The position numbers were made by a program, and so were the translations under genes. From NCBI GenBank assembly GCA_021204735.1, contig JAJPYV010000156.1, positions 1 through 5,442 of the forward strand: 5,442 nucleotides of DNA, in the 5' to 3' direction. This DNA is from Prevotella sp. GTDB lineage: Bacteria; Bacteroidota; Bacteroidia; Bacteroidales; Bacteroidaceae. Below, piece after piece: positions 1 through 5,442 of the stretch; the stretch's first letter is position 1; each line of letters starts with the position of its first letter. The notes beneath the pieces were generated by a model. The model made no database searches. It worked only from the letters and a program-made list of their open reading frames with translations, and was not told where the DNA came from.

Positions 1-1070
1 TTAACTATTGGCTTCAGATGGTTGACGGCAATAAGGAGAAGTTGGAGGAATACAAAAGGATGAGCATTACTGAAATGCGCTTGCAGTTGCATGATGATTT
101 CCGTAACCGTCTTCTCATTGATAAAGAGAGGGAGAACCTTGTTGAAGATATTACGGTATCTCCTGCCGATGTGCGCAAATATTTCAATGACTTGCCTGAA
201 GACAGTATTCCGATAGTCCCTACTGAAGTGGAAGTGGAGATAATTGTCCGTTATCCAAAGGTTGAACCTGAGGAAATTGAAAGGGTCAAGGAGCAGCTGC
301 GTGACTATACTGACCGTGTGACAAGGGGCGAAACGTCGTTTGCTACTCTTGCGAGGTTGTATTCGGAAGACCCTGGTACGGCTCGTCAGGGTGGCGAGTT
401 TGAGGATTATGTGGGTAGGGGAATTTTGGACCCTGCTTTCGCTACCGTTGCGTTCAATCTAACTGACCCGAAAAAAATATCGAAAATTGTAGAGACTGAG
501 TTCGGATATCATATCATCCAGTTGATTGACAAGCGTGGTGACAAGATTAAAGTCCGTCATATCCTCCGCAAACCGGTAGTCTCGCAAGATGCTATCAATC
601 AGGCATTGGAAAACTTAGATACGCTTGCTACTGATATCCGTGCGGAGAAATTCACATTTGAACAGGCGGCTTCTTTCGTCTCTGAGGATAAGGACACAAG
701 AAATAACAATGGTCTGATGTCAAATTTCACTGATGTGGGACATACGAGTAAGTTTCAATTGCGTGACCTCCCTTCCGAAATTGCAAAGACTGTAGATACG
801 CTCCAGGTTGGTGAGGTGTCTGCTCCGTTCCAGATGGTAAGTGAGGCTAATGGTAAACTGCAATGTGTCATCGTTAAATTAAAAAGCCGTGTGGAAACTC
901 ACCGCGCTACTATTACGGAGGATTTCCAGACTATGAAAGATATCGTTCTTGCGAAACGCAAGGATGATTTTATCAAGGAATGGATACAGAAAAAAATAAA
1001 GAGTACATACGTTAGGATAAGTGACCGTTATAGGGATTGTGACTACGAGTATGAGGGTTGGGTCAGATGA
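1..1070 (+). CDS. SurA-like periplasmic peptidyl-prolyl cis-trans isomerase (PpiC/parvulin), 5' partial
   Basis: This is a SurA-type chaperone/prolyl isomerase, a family that assists folding of outer-membrane proteins in the periplasm. The reading frame is open from position 3 with no start codon that fits the family, so the gene begins outside the window; 355 residues remain and I infer roughly 100 are missing, including the signal peptide. Fragment residues 1-70 look like the end of the SurA N-terminal helical domain. A first parvulin domain spans about 75-180, with the SEDPGTARQGG segment (121-131), GRGILDPAF (138-146) and EFGYHIIQL (166-174). A second, more divergent one starts at VRHILRKP (184-191), with SEDKDTRNNNGL (227-238) in the equivalent loop, and runs to about 280. 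A C-terminal helical region follows. The stop codon overlaps the start of the OstA-like gene by 4 bp, suggesting translational coupling. The family call is firm; its substrates are inferred. Confidence 0.93.
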   Translation, partial: NYWLQMVDGNKEKLEEYKRMSITEMRLQLHDDFRNRLLIDKERENLVEDITVSPADVRKYFNDLPEDSIPIVPTEVEVEIIVRYPKVEPEEIERVKEQLRDYTDRVTRGETSFATLARLYSEDPGTARQGGEFEDYVGRGILDPAFATVAFNLTDPKKISKIVETEFGYHIIQLIDKRGDKIKVRHILRKPVVSQDAINQALENLDTLATDIRAEKFTFEQAASFVSEDKDTRNNNGLMSNFTDVGHTSKFQLRDLPSEIAKTVDTLQVGEVSAPFQMVSEANGKLQCVIVKLKSRVETHRATITEDFQTMKDIVLAKRKDDFIKEWIQKKIKSTYVRISDRYRDCDYEYEGWVR

Positions 1071-3061
1071 CTATAAAAAATAATCAAAAGATATTATCAC
1101 GTTGCGGGCATAAGGTACTTTTTTTGGTTATCTTATGCCTGTTTGGACTTAGCGTATTGGGACAGTCGCATAAGGTGACTAAAAAGAAAGAACGTCCTAA
1201 GACGGATGAACGTATCTATTTGGTGCATGCCGACCGCCTGAGATTTGACCAATATGGCAATAATCCTACAGCGCAGGTGCTTAACGGTAATGTGGAATTC
1301 AGACATAAGGGTGCTCGCCTGTTGTGCGACAGCGCATATTTCTATCAGGAGTCAAACTCTCTTAGGGCTTTCAGTAATGTGAAGATGTATCAGGGGGATA
1401 CGCTCTCACTGTTCAGTGACTATGCTTATTATGATGGCAATGAACAGATGGCGGAGTCGCGCTTTAATGTGATCCTTACTCATAGGCAGACGAAACTTTA
1501 CACTGATAGTTTAAACTATGATCGCTTGTATGGTATCGGCTATTTTTTTGAGGGTGGCAAGATGATAGACAAGGATAATGTTCTCGTCTCTGACTGGGGA
1601 GAGTACGACACTGAAACCAGAGAGTCGGTGTTCTATTATGATGTGAACCTGAAAAATCCTAAGTACGTGATGAATACTGACACGCTTTATTATGATACCA
1701 ACACTTCTGTAGCTCACGTGTTGGGGCCGTCGGAAATAGTGTCTGACAACAATATCATTCATACTATAGATGGTTATTATGATACTGACCATGATAAAGC
1801 ACGTCTGTATCAACGCTCTACTTTGGTGAACGAGGGGAAAGAGATTACTGGTGACAGCCTTTTTTATGACGAGGTTACGGGTATCAGCGAGGGATTCAAC
1901 AATGTAATTTATATTGATAAGGATAATAACAACGAACTTAATAGTGAATATTTATGGTATAATGAATTGACTGGTACTGCTCTTGCAACTGATAGCGCCG
2001 TGATGAAAGAATTTTCACAGGGCGACACTCTTTATATGCATTCAGACACAATGAGGGTGTTTACCTTTAACATAAATACTGACTCGGTGTTCCGTAAAGT
2101 GCATTGCTATAACAAGGTGAGGGCATATAGATCGGATGTCCAGGCTGTCTGTGACTCGCTTGTTTACAATACTAAGGACTCGTGCATGACAATGTATAAG
2201 GATCCTATTACGTGGAGCGACAACCGCCAACTACTCGGTGAGATTATTGAAGTTTATATGAAAGATTCTACCATCGACCATAGTCATGTTATACGACAGG
2301 CTCTTTCGGTGGAGAAAATACCAAGAACCGACTTTTTCAACCAGATTTCATCTCGTGATATGTATGGGTATTTTGACAAGGGGGAAATACACCGTACTGA
2401 TGCCATAGGCAACGTAATTGCCGTTTATTATATAGAAGAGGATAAGGATAGTTCTTATGTCAATATGGTGTATATCGAAACTGATACTATGCGAATGTAT
2501 ATGGAGAACCGCCAGTTGCAGAAGATTTGGGCAAGTAAAAATATCGGTACTATGTATCCCGTAACTCAAGTACCTCCTGATAAGGCGAAACTACCATCGT
2601 TCGTATGGTTTGATTACGTGCGCCCTCTCGATAAGTATGACATATTTAATTGGCGTGGAAAGAAAAGTGGTACTGAACTGAAAAATATACAGAGACATTC
2701 TGCGCCTTTGCAATATATTAATTCTGGAAATGTGGTAACTGGCACTGATGAGGATGCCCAGATTAAGGAGATAAAGGCTCAACAACATATCTTGGATTCT
2801 TTGACTGTACATGTTACTGATTCTTTAATTTTGCAGTCTCCTGATTCTTTGAACTTGCAGTCTCCTGATTCTTTGAGTGTGCTCTCTTCTGAATCGTTGG
2901 AAGATAAAACTGTTGAGGTAGTGGATGGGGCTGTTCCACAAGGAAAGGATGAGAAAGTCGCTGTTGCTTCTGATGTGTCTGTGCCTTTAGAAAGTGAGGA
3001 TAGACAAACTCCTGAAACAGAGGATAATGCTATTGAAACAGGAAACAAACAACAGGAATGA
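1067..3061 (+). CDS. OstA/LptA-like secreted envelope protein
   Basis: I call this an OstA-like protein of the Bacteroidota type, related to the LptA/OstA N-terminal fold that carries lipopolysaccharide across the periplasm. I chose the ATG at 1067, giving 664 residues. A TTG at 1058 would add three residues but lies further inside the upstream gene, whereas the ATG forms a classic ATGA overlap. Residues 1-32 form a signal peptide: a basic start, a hydrophobic core at about 17-31 (VLFLVILCLFGLSVL) and probable cleavage near G32-Q33; no lipobox cysteine is placed correctly. From about 50 to 530 it is rich in repeated beta-type segments with D-S/T-L-x-Y-D patterns, such as DSLNYD, DTLYYD and DSLFYD, as expected of stacked OstA jelly-roll repeats. 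The tail from about 570 is low-complexity and acidic and contains an 8-residue repeat. I see no transmembrane barrel of the LptD type. A role in LPS transport or assembly is inferred from the fold and the chaperone neighbour. Confidence 0.85.
   Translation: MTIKNNQKILSRCGHKVLFLVILCLFGLSVLGQSHKVTKKKERPKTDERIYLVHADRLRFDQYGNNPTAQVLNGNVEFRHKGARLLCDSAYFYQESNSLRAFSNVKMYQGDTLSLFSDYAYYDGNEQMAESRFNVILTHRQTKLYTDSLNYDRLYGIGYFFEGGKMIDKDNVLVSDWGEYDTETRESVFYYDVNLKNPKYVMNTDTLYYDTNTSVAHVLGPSEIVSDNNIIHTIDGYYDTDHDKARLYQRSTLVNEGKEITGDSLFYDEVTGISEGFNNVIYIDKDNNNELNSEYLWYNELTGTALATDSAVMKEFSQGDTLYMHSDTMRVFTFNINTDSVFRKVHCYNKVRAYRSDVQAVCDSLVYNTKDSCMTMYKDPITWSDNRQLLGEIIEVYMKDSTIDHSHVIRQALSVEKIPRTDFFNQISSRDMYGYFDKGEIHRTDAIGNVIAVYYIEEDKDSSYVNMVYIETDTMRMYMENRQLQKIWASKNIGTMYPVTQVPPDKAKLPSFVWFDYVRPLDKYDIFNWRGKKSGTELKNIQRHSAPLQYINSGNVVTGTDEDAQIKEIKAQQHILDSLTVHVTDSLILQSPDSLNLQSPDSLSVLSSESLEDKTVEVVDGAVPQGKDEKVAVASDVSVPLESEDRQTPETEDNAIETGNKQQE
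2795..2902 (+). repeat. 24-bp in-frame tandem repeat in the OstA-like tail
   Basis: Four 24-bp units lie head to tail at 2795-2818, 2819-2842, 2843-2866 and 2867-2890, followed by a half unit to 2902. They encode the octapeptides DSLTVHVT, DSLILQSP, DSLNLQSP and DSLSVLSS, then ESLE. Units two and three differ at 3 of 24 bases; the outer units are more divergent. Counted in a shifted register, 2831-2854 and 2855-2878 differ at only 2 of 24 bases, which suggests a fairly recent duplication. Because the unit is a multiple of three, copy-number change would lengthen or shorten the tail without a frameshift. Confidence 0.85.
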
Positions 3062-3194
3062 GGCGTATTTTGGTCAGCAGAAACTGCGCAAGTTTCATCA
3101 TGTGTATATGTTCGTAGATGAACGTAGAGATAGGCTGAAGGATATTCTTATCCTTGTTCTTGTTGCTGTATGGAGGATTTTACTTTGCTTATAA
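3027..3194 (+). CDS. Small predicted membrane protein (55 residues) between the OstA-like gene and mutL
   Basis: I do not recognise this as a named family. The frame encodes 55 residues from the ATG at 3027, overlapping the end of the OstA-like gene by 35 bp in a different frame and ending 12 bp before mutL. A GTG at 2994 would add 11 residues, but the ATG gives less overlap and has a purine-rich AGAGGA just upstream. The N-terminal two thirds are polar and basic (QQKLRKFHH at 17-25, DERRDRLKD at 31-39). The C-terminus is a single hydrophobic stretch, DILILVLVAVWRILLCL (39-55), resembling a tail anchor with the basic part in the cytoplasm. Supporting it as a gene: it fills the gap between two operon genes exactly, and the polar-then-hydrophobic layout is protein-like. 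Against: it is short and one third of the hydrophobic segment is near the stop. It could have a structural or regulatory role for the envelope genes, but nothing in the sequence states a function. Confidence 0.6.
   Translation: MLLKQETNNRNEAYFGQQKLRKFHHVYMFVDERRDRLKDILILVLVAVWRILLCL
3138..3155 (+). repeat. Perfect 7-bp inverted repeat with 4-base loop
   Basis: AAGGATA (3138-3144) is followed by TTCT and then its exact reverse complement TATCCTT (3149-3155). In the transcript this could fold as a short hairpin about 50 bases ahead of the mutL start. It lies inside the small membrane-protein gene, over the codons for its KDILIL segment, so it may be chance. No T-run follows, so it is not an intrinsic terminator. 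Confidence 0.35.
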
Positions 3195-3206
3195 TTGTAA
3201 TACATA

Positions 3207-5063
3207 ATGAGTGACATAATACAACTTTTGCCTGATTCTGTCGCCAACCAGATCGCTGCCGGTGAGGTGATACAGCGTCCTGCTTCTGTCATTAAGGAAC
3301 TTGTTGAGAATGCTGTGGATGCGGATGCGACTACAATAAATGTTCTTGTCGTGGATGCCGGCCGCACTTCGATTCAGGTTATAGACAACGGAAAAGGAAT
3401 GTCTGAAACAGATGCGCGCCTTTCTTTCGAACGTCACGCTACTTCAAAAATACGCAAAGCGGAAGATCTTTTCGCTCTTCATACTATGGGATTCCGTGGC
3501 GAGGCTTTGGCTTCGATTGCTGCTGTGGCTCAGGTGGAGTTGAAAACTCGTACTAAAGATAGCGAACTTGGTACACATGTTTCTATTTCGGGCTCGAAAG
3601 TGACTGGACAAGAACTCGTTTCTTGCCCAGTAGGAAGCAATTTCTCGGTTGAGAATATTTTCTATAACGTTCCTGCACGGCGTAAATTTCTGAAATCAAA
3701 CACCACTGAACTCAATAATATTCTTGTTGCCTTCGAACGTATCGTTCTTGTATATCCTAATATAAATTTTACTTTCCATAGTAATGGCGTGGAATTGTTC
3801 AACTTGAAGGCAGGAAGCCTTAGACAACGCATTATTGATGTGGCTGGCAAAAAACTGAATCTGGAAATTCTTCCTATTAATGTGGAGACTACTGTCTGCA
3901 AGATTAATGGTTTTGTCGGCAAGCCTGAGGCATCCCGCAAAAAATGTTCTCAACAGTATTTTTTCGTGAATGGCAGATATATGAAACATCCGTATTTTCA
4001 CAAAGCGGTAACAACGGCTTTCGAACGTCTTATTCCTCCTGGTGACCAGATACCTTATTTTATTTACTTTGACGTAAACGCCGAGAATATTGATGTGAAT
4101 ATACATCCTACAAAAACTGAAATAAAATTTGAGAACGAACAGACGGTCTGGCAAATCTTGCTCGCTGCAATCAAGGATTCTATCGGACGGTTTAATGATG
4201 TGCCTGCGATTGATTTTGATACGGAGGGAAAACCTGACATCCCTGTTTTTGACCCTTCCAACAAAGGTGGTGCGATGCCTAAAATTGACTTTGACCCGCA
4301 GTATAATCCGTTCCGTGGGTCTCATGTCTCTCAATCTCATGTAAAACCAACTGAAAATTCTAATGTCTCGTCATGGGAAAAGTTGTATGGTGGTTTGGGA
4401 AAACAGGGTGGTGATACTAACCGGATAGCACAAGATTCAACTGCAAATTTGTTTAATACTGATGATGATGTTATTGAGTCGAAGATTAATGTAGAGGAAA
4501 AATCTCCTTCGCATTATCAGTTTAAAGGCAGATATATAATGACTGCTGTGAAATCTGGACTGATGATTGTAGATCAGTATCGTGCTCATGAGCGTATCCT
4601 TTATGAGAAATATCTCTACCAAATAAAAAAGAAAAATGGCAGTTCGCAGCAGATGTTGTTCCCTGAAATAATCCAGTTTTCTCCTACGGAGTCTGTCATC
4701 TTGGAAAAAATGTTTCCTGAATTGGAATCTTTAGGCTTTGAACTGACCCCTCTTGGTGGCAACAGTTTTTCTATTAATGGTATTCCTGCTGGTCTTGATG
4801 GTGTAGACATCATAAAATTGTTGAAAAATATGACGGAGGAGTTTTCTGAACAGTCGTCTTCCATTGGTGATGGCATTAACAGTTCTATCGCTTTGCAACT
4901 TGCCCGCAGTGCTGCTATTCCATACGGTCAGGTGCTGTCCAACGAGGAAATGGAAAATATCATCAACAATCTTTTTATATGCTCCAACGTGAATTATACC
5001 CCCGACGGCAAGTCTATCATTTGTATCTTGAAACAACAGGATATTGAACGCCTGTTTCATTGA
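3207..5063 (+). CDS. mutL: DNA mismatch repair protein MutL
   Basis: MutL is the ATP-driven matchmaker that links mismatch-bound MutS to strand incision and excision in the cytoplasm. At 618 residues it is full length. The GHKL ATPase domain (about 1-330) shows [11 protein letters not shown] at 31-41 with the expected catalytic E31 and Mg-binding N35, DNGKGM (60-65), FERHATSKI (74-82), [10 protein letters not shown] (95-104), VPARRKFLK (155-163) and NIHPTK ending in K303. A polar linker spans about 335-432. The C-terminal dimerisation domain follows (about 435-618). It contains QQMLFP (481-486), matching the beta-clamp-binding motif position of other MutL proteins. The endonuclease motif reads [12 protein letters not shown] (456-467), where nuclease-type MutL has DQHA; the ACR motif is LAR (565-567), and no CPHGRP motif follows C592. 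The ATG at 3207 fits the conserved N-terminus exactly and has no obvious Shine-Dalgarno. It lies 12 bp after the small membrane gene, so it is probably cotranscribed. Confidence 0.98.
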   Translation: MSDIIQLLPDSVANQIAAGEVIQRPASVIKELVENAVDADATTINVLVVDAGRTSIQVIDNGKGMSETDARLSFERHATSKIRKAEDLFALHTMGFRGEALASIAAVAQVELKTRTKDSELGTHVSISGSKVTGQELVSCPVGSNFSVENIFYNVPARRKFLKSNTTELNNILVAFERIVLVYPNINFTFHSNGVELFNLKAGSLRQRIIDVAGKKLNLEILPINVETTVCKINGFVGKPEASRKKCSQQYFFVNGRYMKHPYFHKAVTTAFERLIPPGDQIPYFIYFDVNAENIDVNIHPTKTEIKFENEQTVWQILLAAIKDSIGRFNDVPAIDFDTEGKPDIPVFDPSNKGGAMPKIDFDPQYNPFRGSHVSQSHVKPTENSNVSSWEKLYGGLGKQGGDTNRIAQDSTANLFNTDDDVIESKINVEEKSPSHYQFKGRYIMTAVKSGLMIVDQYRAHERILYEKYLYQIKKKNGSSQQMLFPEIIQFSPTESVILEKMFPELESLGFELTPLGGNSFSINGIPAGLDGVDIIKLLKNMTEEFSEQSSSIGDGINSSIALQLARSAAIPYGQVLSNEEMENIINNLFICSNVNYTPDGKSIICILKQQDIERLFH

Positions 5064-5113
5064 GATAATTATTATGAGATAGTGTAATTATAAAGAATTT
5101 CTATAATTTATTT
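5064..5113. other. AT-rich spacer between mutL and the RhuM-family gene
   Basis: This 50-bp spacer has only 7 G or C bases (14%). It holds an inverted repeat, AATTATA (5086-5092) and TATAATT (5102-5108), separated by 9 bases. The heptamer TGAGATA occurs at 5061-5067, overlapping the mutL stop, and again at 5075-5081. No GC-rich terminator hairpin is visible. If the RhuM-family gene has its own promoter it must lie here or inside the mutL end, but I cannot point to a convincing Bacteroidota -7 TAnnTTTG element. The inverted repeat could be an operator or simply follow from base composition. Confidence 0.4.
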
Positions 5114-5442
5114 ATGAGTGAAAGAAATATTGGAAACGAGATACAATTTTTACTATACAACTTGCCTAATGAGGATGGAAAGGTACAAGTTGTGGTAAAA
5201 GACGAGGATATTTGGTGTACCCAAAAAGCTATGGCTCAATTGTTTGGTGTGGATAAATCAGGTATAAGTAGACATGTTAATAATATATTAAAAGAAGGAG
5301 AACTCCAACAGAGTACGACTGTTGCAAAGATTTCTACTATCACAAATAGAGGTATTCGAGGCGAAATTGAGGAACTTGTTGATTTTTATAATCTTGACAT
5401 GATTATTGCTGTTGGATATCGAGTTTCATCTTTTAAAGCTAC
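5114..5442 (+). CDS. RhuM-family protein, N-terminal part (3' partial)
   Basis: The frame opens at the ATG at 5114 and stays open to the window end, giving 109 residues; an in-frame stop at 5075 with no other start between supports this start. The sequence fits the RhuM family, first named from a Salmonella pathogenicity island gene. Members are typically somewhat over 300 residues, so about two thirds is missing. IWCTQKAMAQLFGVDKSGISRHVNNIL (split here as IWCTQKAMAQLFG at 33-45 and VDKSGISRHVNNIL at 46-59) is a helix-turn-helix-like DNA-binding segment seen at the start of these proteins. FYNLDMIIAVGYRVSS (91-106) matches the family's signature FYNLDAIIAVGYRVNS. Biochemical function is not established; family members often sit in mobile or defence islands, including near type I restriction genes. 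Base composition is AT-richer than conserved parts of mutL (about 35% G+C in 5161-5400), consistent with acquired DNA. Whether a full-length protein exists depends on sequence beyond the window. Confidence 0.88.
   Translation, partial: MSERNIGNEIQFLLYNLPNEDGKVQVVVKDEDIWCTQKAMAQLFGVDKSGISRHVNNILKEGELQQSTTVAKISTITNRGIRGEIEELVDFYNLDMIIAVGYRVSSFKA

Noticed and set aside
1058..1066. TTG at 1058 as the start of the OstA-like gene
   Set aside because: It adds only three residues ahead of an ATG at 1067 that forms a standard ATGA overlap with the upstream stop; the ATG is the simpler start.
1511..1813. Minus-strand open frames within the OstA-like gene
   Set aside because: They are short, overlap a clearly coding signal-peptide-bearing gene, and show no recognisable domain.
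3058..3117. ATG at 3058 overlapping the OstA-like stop as a coupled short gene
   Set aside because: This frame ends after 19 codons; the frame that continues to 3194 is the one with protein-like features.
3157..3187. Possible Bacteroidota-type promoter for mutL (TTG near 3160 and TTACTTTG at 3180-3187)
   Set aside because: The -7-like element has a mismatch to TAnnTTTG, the upstream part is only a TTG, and the spacing is short of what is usual; too weak to annotate.
3696..4340. A 214-codon open frame on the minus strand inside mutL
   Set aside because: It lies wholly antisense to well-conserved mutL, its product is rich in Arg, Ile and Phe without recognisable motifs, and it fits a shadow of the coding strand.
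5102..5107. TATAAT as a -10 promoter box for the RhuM-family gene
   Set aside because: It is only 6 bases before the ATG and in a 14% G+C stretch where such a string is likely by chance; Bacteroidota promoters use a different consensus.
5064..5113. Intrinsic terminator after mutL
   Set aside because: The only inverted repeat is all A/T with a 9-base centre and no following T-run typical of a terminator.

Overview
The window looks like chromosomal DNA from a member of Bacteroidales, with a Prevotella- or Bacteroides-like gene order. Three things point there: a SurA-like double-parvulin chaperone, an OstA-like envelope protein and MutL lie in a row; the protein sequences resemble Bacteroidales members of these families; and no clear Shine-Dalgarno sequence precedes mutL. 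The assignment rests on recalled family resemblance, not on a search.

Layout, all on the + strand. (1) Positions 1-1070 hold the C-terminal 355 residues of a periplasmic SurA/PpiC-type peptidyl-prolyl isomerase, whose start lies before the window. (2) Positions 1067-3061 hold a secreted OstA/LptA-like protein that starts inside the stop codon of the chaperone gene (ATGA overlap). Its C-terminal tail carries a 24-bp in-frame tandem repeat. (3) Positions 3027-3194 hold a probable small membrane protein of 55 residues that overlaps the 3' end of the OstA-like gene. (4) Positions 3207-5063 hold a complete mutL, 12 bp further on. (5) After a 50-bp, very AT-rich gap, positions 5114-5442 hold the N-terminal 109 residues of a RhuM-family protein, cut by the window end.

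The first four genes overlap or lie 12 bp apart and probably form one transcription unit. The two large envelope proteins have a plausible shared purpose: a periplasmic outer-membrane-protein chaperone and a protein of the LPS-transport (LptA/OstA) fold class. mutL is functionally unrelated and probably rides on the same transcript. The RhuM-family gene is probably accessory. It is AT-richer (about 35% G+C over the last 240 full bases, hand-counted), and the family is known from pathogenicity and defence islands, so the window may end at a core/accessory boundary.

I see no RNA gene, CRISPR array, insertion sequence or integrase. No gene-free stretch exceeds 50 bp. I found no convincing undescribed system. 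The best leads are the small overlapping membrane ORF, the MutL endonuclease site that is degenerate while its clamp-binding motif is kept, the OstA-tail tandem repeat, and the RhuM-family gene at the boundary.
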